Positions 1 through 13,289 are shown, counted from the first letter of the stretch. The stretch: DNA of 64,000 nt from Rhynchosporium graminicola (GCA_900074885.1 FJUW01000006.1:560512-624511), one strand, 5' to 3'. The notes: generated by a model from the letters alone, not told the origin. Made by a program: numbers and translations.

Positions 1-266
1 AAGCAAAAGGCAGACGGGTTTACTAAAGCCCTAGATAGGCCTAAATTTAAGGAGTTTATAAAACACCTTGAACTAGCTTATTAGAGCTAGTAATTCAGAT
101 TATTATAAGAGAATTAGGTTTATTTAACCTAGGAGGGTAGCTACGAGGTGGCATTTCTATTCCTTATTATATTTCTTTTATAATAATCTAAGAGTAGTCG
201 ATTAGTGATTTACCCTATATATAGTTCTGTTTTAAAACTGACTATAAGGCTCTGATTAAGGGAGCG
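1..266 (+). mobile_element. 3' end of a Ty1/copia element (pol C-terminus)
   Basis: Bases 1-81 translate to the very end of a copia polyprotein, with the motif KADGFTKAL followed by a helical tail and a TAG stop. This is the classic C-terminus of the copia RNase H domain. About 180 bp of AT-rich untranslated sequence follow and end in a purine-rich stretch (AAGGGAGCG) directly before the LTR that starts at 267, as expected of a polypurine tract. The rest of the element lies outside the window. It appears to be the same LTR family as the inverted copy at 17449-17916. Confidence 0.75.
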
Positions 267-726
267 TGTTGGATTTGTAACTAGTACCTTGGTTAGTTCT
301 GCCTGCACTAGCATATATACCCTATACCTTGTCAGTACATGGTTTTAGTACCTGGTTCAGTACCCTGCATATATATCTTGTTATACCTAGCACCTATACC
401 CTATACCTTATCACTAGCCTGTACCCTGCATACTCTATTAGAGTTACTATGAAGGTTCTCGATAGAGTTCTACTACTCTCTATTACGTATATCATACTTC
501 TAGAGGTTTCTACTAACGTACTACTGATGTAGTATAATTCTATAGTATACGTGTCTTCTTCTATGGAGTTCTATATTACGTAGTATAGAATATTCTAGAG
601 AGCTCATATAGCTATATAAGTAGCTAGAATCTCTCCTGTAGTTAGCTCTCTTCAAGCAATCAAAGCAAGTCAAATTGATCACCTATTATTCTGACCTTTA
701 GCCGATTTCCACTCTCAATTTTCACA
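267..726 (+). repeat. Copia LTR (3' LTR, + orientation)
   Basis: The sequence starts TGTTGGATTT and ends near TTTTCACA, about 460 bp in all. The reverse complement of 17449-17916 matches it along its whole length, with differences that are mainly C-to-T and G-to-A. The match stops at 726, where the two copies diverge completely, and this fixes the right end. The left end follows a polypurine-like tract. An open frame of 67 codons inside it (329-532) is chance. Confidence 0.75.
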
Positions 727-1555
727 AAGAAAGAACCAGTTAATCTTACTAACTCCCGTGGAGGTATATGATAAGGTCTTACCTAAATCGAGTAATTTGC
801 TGCCTAGAGAGCTAGAGGTTTATACTTAGTAACTATTTCTCAGCTAGAAGTATCGTTTGATATCTCTTTTGCTATATAAACTATAAATCCGATAGAGAAA
901 GACTTTAAGCTCTTAAATAAGAGAATCTTATAGTAAAAGCTCAACTATAGTAAAGGTCTCTAATATATCAAATTAGATAAGAAGTCTCTGAAACTCGTCG
1001 TATTTATCGATAGTTCATTCGCTAATTTGAAAGACTTCTACTCTCAAATTAGCTACGTCTACGTACTTACAGATAAGTATAATAAGGTAAACGTTATTCA
1101 CTAGTCTTTAGTCTACTATAAGAGAGTTACCAGATCTGTACTAGCCTCTGAACTATACGCTATATCAGAAGGTTTTGATATAGCCGGTACTATTAAGACT
1201 ACTATCGAACAAATTATAGAGATTATAGTACTACCTTTAGTTATAGTTACCGATTCTAAGTCTTTATATAACTGCGTAATACGACTTAATACTATAAGAG
1301 AGAAGAGATTAATAATTAACCTTATATATCTACGATAGGCGTACGAAAGAAAAGAGATATTAGAGGTGATTTAGGTAGCAGGGCTAGATAACTCTGCGGA
1401 TGCGATAACTAAGACAAATTGCAACGGAGCTCTAAAGGAGCTATTATATAATTTACAAATTAATTAGTTATTAAGCCTATAGAATAGGTAGATAGAGGAG
1501 ATTTAGATGACTTGAAGCCGGAAGAGAGCTTATAAGGCGTTTAGTTCAGTTATCT
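727..1555 (+). mobile_element. RIP-mutated copia relic: RT tail and RNase H
   Basis: Translation on + recovers the end of a copia reverse transcriptase and the RNase H domain. Readable motifs are LVVFIDSSFAN near 985-1017, VTRSVLASELYAI near 1127-1165, TDSKSLYNC near 1252-1275 and the terminal AGLDNSADAITK near 1381-1415. Tryptophan codons read TAG (for example in the IHWS position), the TGG-to-TAG change expected of RIP. Neither LTR of this copy is recognised. It is a fossil, and its sequence family differs from the copia end at 1-266. The right limit is uncertain. Confidence 0.7.
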
Positions 1556-1889
1556 AATCTTTAGACCTGATCACGTGGAAACCTATATACTATATAATAC
1601 TTCTGCATAAGTAGTACGAAGGTACTACTCTTACTAGAAGGCAAAAAGCGTTACTTTCATACGGAGAAGTAGATAGTTTAGAGCTACTTTAAAGTACTCC
1701 TAGTGTTAGTCCATAGTTACGTGTTAGTCGAGTATCTGCGCTAGGGTTTAGCCGGCTAGATATATCTCCCTTATAGAGTCTCGACTACCTAGGAAAGACA
1801 GCTACGATACAACAGATAATACTACTACTATTATCATTGTACTTTGGCTCACGCAGACTACTTGATTGTACGTACTACGACAGAGTGAT
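1556..1889. other. Unassigned sequence between copia and gypsy relics
   Basis: This stretch is AT-rich but less depleted in CA/TG than its surroundings, with several intact CpG-containing words. It may be the untranslated tail of the copia relic. I see no coding pattern that I can name. It ends at about 1890, where similarity to the interior of gypsy element A begins. Confidence 0.4.
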
Positions 1890-2060
1890 ACTAATACTAC
1901 TATAGCCGGAATAATATCTAGTTATCTTCTGACATAATAAGAAGATAATTATAACTCTATTACTTTATAAACCTAGTATTAATCGATCTTACTAAATTAA
2001 TACTAACGCGCGGGACTTAGCTATAAACTAGCTAAACTAACGCTAATTACCCTAAATAGT
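1890..2060 (+). mobile_element. Left fragment of gypsy element B
   Basis: Bases ~1890-2060 match the reverse complement of element A around 7250-7420, the segment just upstream of the reverse transcriptase. Where this match stops (2060), element A's LTR begins. The same interior sequence resumes at 9835, on the other side of element A. So this is the left piece of a + strand copy that A interrupted. No 5' LTR or gag of this copy is found to its left, so B was already truncated or rearranged. Confidence 0.7.
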
Positions 2061-2326
2061 TATAATAACACAAGACTCAAGGCAGTATATAAGTAAGAAT
2101 AAATAAGTAGGGAGGCTAAGAGCGATCTTATATAGTCTACTATAAAGGAAATAAAAAGATAAGGAAGGAAGAAGAAGAGAGATAGAGTGTAAAGCACTTT
2201 ATATATATACGCCGGTACTAGTCCGATACTATACTAGGTCGGATACTAGTTCTACTGGGATACCTATGAACTCGGGCCCTATTATCTATCCTTCTTCTCA
2301 TATAATATTCAGGTGAGCTATCGTTA
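2061..2326 (-). repeat. Gypsy LTR of element A (3' LTR)
   Basis: Read on the - strand the repeat begins TAACGATAGCTCACCTG (ancestral TGACGACAGC) and ends GTTATTATA (ancestral GTTACA), fitting TG...CA. It is 266 bp, the same length as the partner at 9569-9834. The C-rich run at 2331-2339 just outside is the complement of the polypurine tract. Confidence 0.8.
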
Positions 2327-2639
2327 TATTACCCCCCCCTTAAGAAGAGCTTAACCCTAAGCTCGGAAGGTTATAGTTTATACTAGAATTAGTCTTTATT
2401 ATGACTATTTTCGTCGATATTCGCGTAATAAGCGCTAGCTACTCTTTAGTAGTAATAAATTCTTTATTAGGTTCTAACTAGTTATATCGCCGTAATAGTA
2501 CTATATTAGTCGTAGCTTCTAAATCGGGCGGTAAGCAGTATTTACTTTATCTGTTTATAGTAGGAGTCGAGTTAAGTAGAGCGTAAGATATATAAAGGAA
2601 AGGGTTTATTAATATTAGAGCCTTTCCTTTTTAACCGCG

Positions 2640-3830
2640 ATAACTACTTTAACTTATAAGTTTACTCTCCCTAGACTACGATATAGCTCCTAGAGTAAGT
2701 ATTATTACTAACTACTATAATAGTCTACTATAATCTTATATATCAATCGACCTAATCGACTCTTCTCTTAATATAAGTAAGTTTCCTATCTTAGTTTTAG
2801 GGATAATCCTTAAGTGCAGTATAAGAGTTTCACAGATCTATAATACTAACTCCTATAGTGCTTTTACTAGTTCTTACTAGTACTCTTTCAGTAGCGTATA
2901 ATATATATTACTTACGATATATTCGCGCTTTCCTTAAGATAAAGTATAATAATACTCCTGTTTTAGAACTCCTATACTTATTTAATAAGCTTAACTCTAA
3001 GCTTTATAAGTATTATTCGGCGTTAAAGAGTAGTTATAAGCATATAAGTTACTTAAATATAAACGTAGTTATATATACTAACGCGTTATAATTACTTAAC
3101 TATATTAATATAAAGTATACTATTTTATCCGGTTTACTTCCTAGCAGCGAAGCTAAAGACGCGGAGCTAAATCGGAGTAGTATTATAGCTACTTATAAGG
3201 CTATTAATCAGATCTATTATCTCGCGAAATCTACTGCTCCTATTACTATATTAGAGATTACTATTATATAATTAGTAGAGACTTAAGCTTTAAGGCGTTC
3301 TATAGAGAAAGTATTTAAGGAGTTAGAGTTTATTAAAGTAATAAGTTATAATCTTAAACCCTTAGATACTAGTACGATACTAACGTAATATAAGATTTAG
3401 ATCTTCTAATAATCGATTTAGTGAAATCTAAGTTAATAGCTAAAATAATATTAAAGCAGACGAAAGAGTTAAATAGTATTATATAGGAATTTATAAAGAA
3501 AGCTATATTTAAAGCTATAATATCTAATACTAGGGGAAAGAGGAATTTACCTTCTAGTTTAGAGATAGCGTTAGATCTAGATACTCCCGGACCTTCTCTA
3601 AAGAAGAAAGCTTATAGGATTAGCTATTATACTTAGTCTACTACTAGGGCTATATTAGTAGATTTAGGTAAGGAGTTAGATATAATAGTTCTAGTTCTAG
3701 ATATTCCAGATTTACTAGAAGCTCTAGAGAACTTAAGAGAGAAAGCTAATAAAGTAGAGATAGTTAAAGAAGTAAAGTTTTAGATATAGTGTTATTATAA
3801 AGTATAATTAGGAGATTATTCCTAGTAATA
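2640..3830 (+). pseudogene. Antisense reading frame in gypsy A, unknown product
   Basis: This lies between the chromodomain and the 3' LTR, on the strand opposite to pol. Once TAG/TAA codons are counted as RIP-damaged Trp/Gln positions, long protein-like stretches appear. One runs from ~2650 to ~2880 (for example LDYDIAPRVSI). A second, from 2858 to ~3390, includes LLPSSEAKDAELNRSS, AINQIYYLAKS and EKVFKELEFIKVI. A third, from 3424 to ~3790, includes LPSSLEIALDLDTPGPSLKK and is lysine- and glutamate-rich. The frame changes near 2860 and 3400 could be introns or indels. The corresponding region of element B preserves the same frames. I recognise no family. It could be an accessory protein of the element, or a captured gene. 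Confidence 0.5.
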
Positions 3831-3989
3831 AATTCTAATACTAGTAATTATAATAGCTTATTATCCTCTAAGTAACTATAGTTATCTATTCTATCTTCCT
3901 AGGCCTTAATCTACTATTTTAGTTTACGCGGAGGTCTAGGTTTACTTAGGTTAGTAGTATAGAAGTCTCTAAGCTTATATAGAGTATTT

Positions 3990-4150
3990 ATTAAGTTAGA
4001 AGCGTTATACTAAGTTAGGTCTAGGTTATAGCTTAGCTAGCTAACTTAATACTTCAGATTATCTCTTAAGAGCTATATAGCGAGTATATCTTATAACTCC
4101 TACTCTTCTTAAGTAGTAATAACCTCCGGGGGTAGGTTTTATAACTCTTA
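3990..4150 (-). pseudogene. Chromodomain at the end of gypsy A integrase
   Basis: Read on -, this is the counterpart of the clearer chromodomain in element B (12960-13150). Readable parts are a core of the type RDNLKY-V-WL-Y-PD-TWYNASN and the ending YKLRDFYATN. Chromodomains at the integrase C-terminus define chromoviruses and are known to steer insertion towards particular histone marks. The aromatic positions are mostly TAG here, as expected from TGG under RIP. Confidence 0.65.
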
Positions 4151-7100
4151 GCTTAGTAATAAGTCGTCCGAGTCCTTAAAGAGTAATTCGGGAGTAAATA
4201 TATTATAAATAGAAGATCCTAGGGATAAATCTAGCTTATAAGAGTATCTGATCTTAGCTAGGACTTAGTATAGTCTTACCTAGAGACTAGATAGCTTCTT
4301 ACTTAGCTAGTGATTCTTAAGGTTCCTTATAGAGAGAAATACCTTATTTCTAACTTCTTAGTCGATATTACGCCGTTTCAAGTTAGTTATAGCGCTTATC
4401 TTATACTAAGTAGCTAGTATATTAGCTTTTATAACCTTAATAGCAGATTTAGTATATTTAGCTAGAGATTTAGTATTAGTATAGTTAAGCTTCTCTTATA
4501 GTATTAATCCGGTGAGTTACTTCTAGTCCTAGCTATTCCGTAGTAATATACTATATTTAAAGGTATATAGCGCTATACCGATAGAGTCATAAGGTAAGGT
4601 TACTTAAGCGCGGTTTATTATTAATAGTAGTTCACTTTAGTTACTCTAGTAGTAATTAATAAAAGGTCTAAGGTATTAGTTAATATACTAATTTATAATC
4701 TCTATTTATCTATCGGTTTACTAGTAGAAAGAGGTAAAGAGCTTAACCTTAACTCTAATTATATAGTAAAACTCTTACTAGAAGGATAAGACTAACTAAG
4801 CTTCTTAGTTAGATATAATTAACTTAAGGGTATATCTAAAATAATATATCTATTAGATAAATAATATCGCTATCTCGTAGGTATCGATATTATAGTAGTA
4901 TAGTATCGATACAGAGTCCTTCCCTAGGCGGTCGATAAATACTAATATCCTATTAAATCCTTAGTTATTAGGCAGGAAGTCCTTAAAATCTATAGCTAGG
5001 TACTATATAAGGTAGCTAAGTACCGGTAATAGGTATAGGAATCCTTACTATTTCGTTTGCTTCGGATAAGAGTACTAATAAGGGCGGTAATTACGAGTAT
5101 ATTATTTTATATCTGATATAAGTCCTTTCTAGTAGTAATAAGTAGAAATTATTTCGGCAGTCTTACGAGTATTTAGATAAGTAGAGGAAACTTAATCGTA
5201 GACTTCGCTAATTAAATAGGTATATAGCGGAGTATAGCGTTATACGTATAGATAACTATTATAAAGTAGTAAACTATTATTAATAGTATAGCTATCTCTT
5301 AATATATTCCGTTTATTAGAGAATAATTCTTAGTTAAATTAGTATAGCTTCTCGATCAAATCAAAGGAATTACGTATAAGTTCCGGTAGCGTATTAGTCC
5401 TTAGCGATATTAAGTATATATAACTAATTTAATTAATATAATACTTAGCTAGTTTCGCGTTAATCCTAAGGTCTAAGCGGTCTAGAGGTAGTAAAACCCG
5501 AGATCTACTATCCTATTTCTATTATTCTTATATCCTTAGATCTTATTCCCTATAGCTAAGGATATTAGCTTTAGCGTTATCTTTACTAAGCGTATATATA
5601 ATTTGAAAGTTAAATTCGGAAAGGAATTCTATCTATCTAGCTTACTTACTAGTTAGGACCTTAGTAGTTATAAAGTACTCTAAGGATCGATAGTCCGTAT
5701 ATACGCCGGTATAGTATCATAGAGATATAAGTTCCGGTCTCTATTTCCGGAAAGACTTAATAATAGCGTATAGCTCCTTATCGTAGATCTTCTAGTTTAG
5801 TTTATATCTATTAAGAATATAGGAGTAAAATCTAATTAGATACTACTAGTTATCTTTATATAATTAGAAGATAACTCTAGCTATTATACTATCGGAAGTA
5901 TTAGTTTCTAGTTTAGTCTATAATTCAGGGTCGAAATAGTATAGTTTCTATACTAATAGTAGCTATTAATATAAATTATTAAAGGACTTCTTATAATTAT
6001 TAGTGAAATTCTATAGTACTATAGGCCGAGTAAGCACTAAAAGAGGTTTAGCGATAAGGCCGAAATTCCGAATAAATTAATAGTAGAACTTATAGAATCC
6101 TAAGAAGGATTTTATAGCTATTATTATTTCGGAGTACTTCTAGTCTACTAATAGTATTACCTTCTCGGGATCTGGCTCGATTCCGTTAGTAGTAACGATA
6201 TATCTAAGGTATTTAGTCTAAGTAATATGGAATTCGCTTTTCTTAATATCTACCTAAAGTCTAGTATCTATTAAGCGTTATAGTACTAATTTAATATATT
6301 CCTTATATTCTTAGAGTATTTCCGAGTATATAAGGATATTATCTAGGTAAGCTATATAGAAATTATCTAAGTAGTTTAGTAGTATATTATTTATATATCG
6401 CTAGTATATACTAGGTCCGTTATAGAGCTTAAAAAGTAGTACTTTATATTTATAGGATCCGAAGCGAGTTCGGAAGGTAATATACTCCTCTGATTCGAGG
6501 TCTATATAAATATAGTTAAATACTACCCGGATATCTAGTTTAGTAAAGATTACTACTTTAGATATATAAGTTAAGAGCTTATCGATCCTAGGTATTAGGT
6601 ATAAATCCTTTCGAGTAATCGTATTAAGCTTACGATAGTTAATATAGAAGCGTAATCCTTTATCGGCCTTTTTAATAAATAGTATAAGTAATATAAAGGG
6701 ACTTTAGCTGGATTCGATAAATCCCTTATCTAGGTTCTCTATAAGATACTCCTTAGTTACTTATAATTTATCTATAGATTACTAATATAAGAGCGAATAT
6801 ATATTAAGTAATAGTTCTTCTAGAATAATTTTATAATCGTATAAGCGATATAATAGAAGAATATTAGAATCCCGCTTAGAAAAGGCTTCTTTAAGGGTAT
6901 AGTACTATTCCGGTAGCTTTTCAGCTACGAGTTATTTAGTATCAGGATCCTTAGGAGAGTTACTATTTAGATAGTCTTATAAAAGGCAGTCTATCTCGTA
7001 AATACTAGTAAAGAATAATTTAGAACTTTTATATTTTATATTAAAGTAAAAAGCTATAGTACTAATTTAGTAAATCGGAACCGGTTTCTAGATCCTTAAA

Positions 7101-9568
7101 AGTTAAGAGGAGTACTTATAGTAGAGTTTCGGTATAAGTACCTTTCTCGATGAATTTAGAGCGGAAAGGGGTTCGGATTCTTTAGCGATAAGCGGAAATA
7201 AGTTAAAAGATAAGGATAATACGTTAATATACTATATTTCTACTATTTAGTATAATCGGCGTTAGTCTAGCTAGTTTATAGCTAAGTCCTGCGCGTTAGT
7301 ATTAATTTAGTAAGATTAATTAATACTAGGTTTATAAGGCAGTAGAGTTATAATTATCTCCTTATTATATCAGAGGGTAGCTAGATAGCGTTCCGATTAT
7401 AGTAGCTTATAGTAGAGCGTATCTAGCTTAACTTGAAATCGTTATATTTATTTAATACTAATAATTATATCTTATTATTCTAAATCGAGGAGAATAAAAG
7501 GGTAGTTATAAATACGCTTACTATTAATAGAAAAGTATGAACGTATAAAATAGGTAATATAGGTTCTAATAGATTATTGGAAACTACGTATTAGAATAGA
7601 ATAAGGTAGTAGCTCGATTTTAATACTAAGGGCCCCTAATAGTCGTCCGGTAAGAGTGCGATTAATAAATAGATAACTATTTACTCCGGTATCAATTAAG
7701 CTATTTATAGAGACTCTTAGCCTATTTATACTAACTATAGTTAGGTATATAAATTACTTACCTCTTATTAGGGAGTTAAAGTCTAGATTAGAGAGATTAT
7801 ACTTACGTAAACCTAAGAAAGAGTTTTTACTTAGGCCTTATCGTTTCCCTCTAGTATTAGTCTAGATTCGGAGGGTATATCTTCTACTACTTCCTTAGTT
7901 ACTTAATCCTCTTCCGGAAATTCGTTAATTAATTAAACCTTAGGCGAGTTAGGGTAATCTAGCTTAATATAATTAAGCTATCTATAACTATAATACCTAA
8001 GGGGTTCTCCGGTCGAGTTAGTAGGGCGTTTTAGCGCGGAGGGAGTACTAGCTTATACTAGGGTAGAAGTACGTACGTATAGTATAGGAGTAGTTTATTA
8101 AGGAGCTGAGCTTAAGGACCGGTAAGAGGTAGAACTAGTAGTAGTCGTAGTAATAATAGTAAGCTTATAGTACTATACCTAAGTAGTAGCTTTCTCGAGA
8201 TAAGTATATTCTGAGTTATAGTAATACTTAGTATTAAAAGAAAGTAAGGATCTAACTATAGAAGCGTAATCCTTATTCTATATTAGTTTAATAATAAGAG
8301 TTAAAGCGCGTAAGGATAATATAATCTTATCTTATATATAGAAGAACTACTCTTTCTTTTTAACCTTACTTTAAATAGTAGCGCTTTAAAATCGACTACG
8401 AAACTCGGCGAAAGTCTCGCGTATATAGCCGGGTTATTATATTTCTAGGTAATAGAAAGCGTTATAGTAGTTATCTTCCTCTAAACTAGTAAGAAAGTTC
8501 TCCTCTAATAAGGAGATTATTTTATTACTAGTTTTAAACTCGTTAGTAAGGTACTAAGGCGTAAGATACTCCTTAGCTAATCTAGTAACTAGCTCTTATA
8601 CGAGAACGCGCCGGGAGAAGTCCGTAGAGTAATAGTTAGCGTTTATAGCTAGCTAGTCTCGTATCGATACTCTCTATTAGAGGAAGGTAAAGTCCGATCT
8701 ATTATCTAGGGGCAGGATCTTCTTAGTAAGATAAGACTTCCTAGGGCGTGACTCTACTGATTTAGCGCTAGAAGAGGGAGATAGTTTATTAGGAATAGTA
8801 TCCTCTCTCTTAGTACTATATATCGGAATAGAGTTTATTAGGTTATTAAACTCCGCTATACGCGGAGATTATAGTATTAGTTCTAGTAAGAGAGTTAAAG
8901 ATAAGCGAGAGACCCTTATAAGGAACTTATCTTATACGGAGATTAGTCTATCTATAGTATTTTCTAGAGAGTTATTCTTTTCCTTCTAGTTTACTAATTA
9001 TTATAAGAGAGAATAGATCAGGTTCGAGTTACCTATAGTAATAAGAGTACTTAGCGATTATACTCTTAGTAAATTTCGCTTTTATTTTCCTTTCCCTTTT
9101 AGTTAGTACTTCCTTAATAAGGTATTAATATTCTTTAGGGTAAGAGACGTTTAGGGTAAGGAAAGGTATAATAGATTAGGTTCGGAGGTAAAACAGGGGG
9201 GATCGCGTTAAGTTCCCCTAGAACTAGAGAGGTCTTTAGTTTATTAGTTAAGAGCTATAATAATAGCTTAAAAAGGGGTATATTAGGGCTATTTCAGCGG
9301 CAATACGTAGAAGTTAAAGTTCCGGGGTATTTATTATACCTTCTTTAAAATCTATCTATAATTCCTTTATACTAAGGGGGTTATTAAAGGAGCGTTAGCA
9401 AAGACCTCCTTTATTATACTATTTACGATAAGCTAAATTAAACCCTGATTTATAGTTATCCGAGAGATCTCTAGTATCTTAGCTATATATAAGTAGTTAT
9501 CGAATAACTAACTTAGTAGTAAGATATTATAATAAGCTATCTCCGGCTATCTTAATCTTTTTATTTAA

Positions 9569-9834
9569 TATAATAATATAAGACTTAAAGTAGTATATAA
9601 GTAAGAATAAACGAGTAGGGAGGCTAAGAGCGATCTTATATAGTTTACTATAAAGGAAATAAAAAGATAAGGAAGGAAGAAGAAGAGAGATAGAGTATAA
9701 AGCACCTTATATATATATACCGGTACTAGTCCGATACTATACCGGGTCGGATACTAGTTCTGCCGGGATACCTATAAACTCGGGCCCTATTATCTATCCT
9801 TCTTCTCATGTGATATTCAGGTGAGCTGTCGTCA
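9569..9834 (-). repeat. Gypsy LTR of element A (5' LTR)
   Basis: Read on -, the repeat begins TGACGACAGCTCACCTG, which is the least mutated start among the four copies in this window. It is 266 bp and runs into the interior at 9568. It carries CpG words lost from the other copies. Confidence 0.8.
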
Positions 9835-12800
9835 TAATAGTAGCGATATAGTATATTAATATATCATCCTTATTATTTAACTTATTTCCGCTTATTACTA
9901 AGGAATCTGAACCCTTTTCCGCTCCGAATTTATCGAGAAAGGTACTTGCGCCGAAACCCTATTATAAGTGCTTCTCTCGACCTCTAAGGATCTAGAAACT
10001 AGTTCTAATTTACTAAATTAATATTATAGCTTTTTACTTTAATATAAAATATAAAAGCTCTGAATTATTCTTTATTAGTATCTATAAGATAGATTACCTC
10101 TTATAAGACTATCTAAATAGCGACTCTCCTAAGGATCCTGATACTGAACGACTCGTAGCTGAAAAGCTACCAGGATAATACTATACCCTTAAGGAGGCCT
10201 TTTCTAAGCGGGATTCTAATATTCTTCTACTATATCGCTTATATAATTATAAAATTATTCTGAAAGAACTATTACTTAATATATATTCGCTCTTATATTA
10301 GTAATCTATAGACGAATTATAAGTAACTAAGAAGTACCTTATAGAGAACTTAAATAAGGGATTTATTGAATCTAGCTAAAGTCCTTTCGTATTACTTATA
10401 CTATTTATTAAGAAAGCTAATAGAGGATTACGCTTCTATATCGACTATCGTAAGCTTAATATAATCACTCGAAAGGATTTATATCTAATACTTAGGATCG
10501 ATAAGCTCTTAACTCGGGTATCTAAAGTAATAATTTTTACTAAACTAGATATCTAAGTAGTATTTAACTATATCTATATAGACCCCGAATCAGAGGAGTA
10601 TATTACTTTCCGAACTTGCTTCGGATCCTTTAAATATAAAGTGCTACCTTTTAGGCTCTATAATAGACCTAGTACGTACTAATAATATATAAATAATATA
10701 CTACTAGACTATCTAAATAACTTCTATATAGCTTACTTAGATAATATTCTTATATACTCGGAAACGCTCTAGGAATATAAGAAATATATTAAATTAGTAC
10801 TATAACGCTTAATAGATACCGAACTCTAAGTAGATATTAAGAAAAGCGAGTTCTATATTACTTAGACTAAATACCTTAGATATATCGTTATTACTAATAG
10901 AATCGAGCTAGATCCTGAGAAGGTAGTACTATTAGTAGACTAGAAGTATCCTGAAATAATAATAGCTATGAAATCTTTCTTAGGATTTTATAGTTTCTAC
11001 TATTAATTTATTTAGAATTTCGGCTTTATTACTAAACCTCTCTTAATACTCACTAGGCCTATAGTACTATAGAATTTTACTAACGATTATAAGAAATCCT
11101 TCGACGATTTATATTAATAGCTACTATCGATATAGAAACTATATCATTTCGACCCTAAATTATAGACTAAACTAGAAACTAATACTTCTAATAATATAAT
11201 AGCTAGATTTATCTTCTAATTATACGAAGATAACTAATAGTATCTAATTAGATTCTACTCTTATATTCTTAATAAATACGAACTAAACTAGGAGATATAT
11301 GATAAGGAGTTATATACTATTATTAAGTCTTTCCGGAAATAGAGACCGGAACTTATATCTCTATAACGCTATACCGGTATATATACGGACTATCGATCCT
11401 TAGAATACTTTATAACTACTAAGGTCATAACTAATAAGTAAGATAGATAAATAGAATTCCTTTCTGAATTTAATTTCTAAATTATATATATACTTAGTAA
11501 AGATAATACTAAAGCTAATATCTTTAGTTATAAGGAATAAGATCTAAGGATATAGGAATAATAGAAATAGGATAATAGATCTCGAGTTTTATTACTTTTA
11601 GACTACTTAGACCCTAGGATTAATATAGAACTAGCTGAATATTATATCGATTAAATTAGTTATATATACTTAATATCGCTAAGGACTAATACGTTATCGG
11701 AACCTATATATAACTCTTTTAATTTAATCGAGAAACTATATTAATTTAACTAAGAATTATTCTCTAATAAATAGAATATATTAGGAAATAGCTATATTAT
11801 TAATAATAGCTTACTATTTTATAATAGTTATTTATACGTATAACGCTATACCTTACTATATACTTATTTAATTAGTAAAGTCTATAATTAAGTTTCCTCT
11901 GCTTATCCAAACGCTTATAAGACTACTGAAATAATTTCTACTTATTACTACTAGAAAGGACTTATATTAGATATAAAATAGTATACTTATAATTACTACT
12001 CCTACTAGTACTCTTATCTAAAGCAGACGAAATAGTAAGGATTCCTCTATCTATTACTAGTACTTAGCTACTTTATATAGTACTTAGCTATAGATTTTAA
12101 GGACTTCTCGCTTAATAACTAAGGGTTTAATAGGATACTAGTATTTATTAACTACCTAAGGAAAGACTTTATATCGATATCGTGCTATTATAATATCGAT
12201 ACCCGTAAGATAGCAATATTATTTATCTAATAGATATATTATTTCAGATATACTCTTAAGTTAATTATATCTAACTAAAGAGCTAAGTTTATCTTATCCT
12301 TCTAATAAGAGTTTTACTATATAATTAGAGTTAAGGTTAAGCTCTCTACTTCTTTCTATTAGTAAACTAATAGATAAATAGAGATTATAAACTAGTATAT
12401 TAACTAATACTTTAGACCTTTTATTAACTATTACTAGAGTAACTAGGGCGAACTACTACTAATAATAGACCGCGCTTAAGTAACCTTACCTTACGATTTT
12501 ATTAGTATAGCGCTATATACTTTTAAATATAATATACTATTATAAAATAGCTAAGATTAGAAGTAACTTACCGTATCGATACTATAAAAGAAGCTTAATT
12601 ATACTAATACTAAATCCTTAGCTAAACGTACTAAATCTGCTATTAAGGTTATAAAAGCTAATATACTAGCTATCTAGTAGAGGATAAGTACTATAATTAA
12701 CCCGAAACGGCATAATATCGATTAGGAAGTTAGAGATAAGGTATTTCTCTCTATAAGGAACCTTAAGAATTATTAGCTAAGTAAGAAGCTATCTAGTCTC

Positions 12801-12959
12801 TAGGTAAGACTATACTAGGTCCTAGCTAAGATCGGATACTCCTATAAGCTAGATTTACCCTTAGGATCTTCTATTTATAATATATTTACTCCCGAATTAC
12901 TCTTTAAGGACTCGGACGACTTATTACTAAGCTAAGAGTTATAAAACCTACTCCCGGAG

Positions 12960-13150
12960 GTTATCGCTACTTAAGAAGAGTAGGAGTTATAAGATATACT
13001 CGCTATATAGCTATTAAGAGATAATCTGAAGTATTAAGTTAGCTAGCTAAGCTATAACCCGGACCTAACTTAGTATAACGCTTCTAACTTAATAAATACT
13101 CTATATAAGCTTAGAGACTTCTACGCTACTAACTTAAGTAAACCTAGACT
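12960..13150 (+). pseudogene. Chromodomain, C-terminus of gypsy B integrase
   Basis: Translation with stops read as damaged Trp/Gln gives EVEDILA-like text, then LLRDNLKY, YNPDLT and YNASNLINTLYKLRDF. This is the standard chromodomain ending of fungal gypsy integrases. Six or so internal stops mean no function today. Confidence 0.7.
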
Positions 13151-13289
13151 TCCGCGTAAACTAAAATAGTAGATTAAGGCCTAGGAAGATAGAATAGATA
13201 ACTATAGTTACTTAGAGGATAATAAGCTATTATAATTACTAGTATTAGAATTTATTACTAAGAATAATCCCCTGATTATACTTTATAAT

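Larger units (their letters stand above)
2061..9834 (-). mobile_element. Gypsy element A, full length, chromovirus, RIP-inactivated
   Basis: This is a 7.77-kb Ty3/gypsy element on the - strand with matching 266-bp LTRs at both ends. Reading the - strand from 9568 downward gives a gag region with a CCHC knuckle (about 7945-7990), a retropepsin DTG motif (about 7680-7710), reverse transcriptase (about 6300-6800), RNase H, integrase (about 4150-5300) and a C-terminal chromodomain (about 4010-4150). A G-rich polypurine tract (2331-2339) abuts the 3' LTR. Every domain is broken by stops from TGG-to-TAG and CAA/CAG-to-TAA/TAG changes. The YxDD catalytic motif reads YLDN. A 6-bp word AATAGT sits at both flanks (2055-2060, 9836-9841). 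The stretch between chromodomain and 3' LTR carries an antisense frame (separate entry). Confidence 0.85.
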
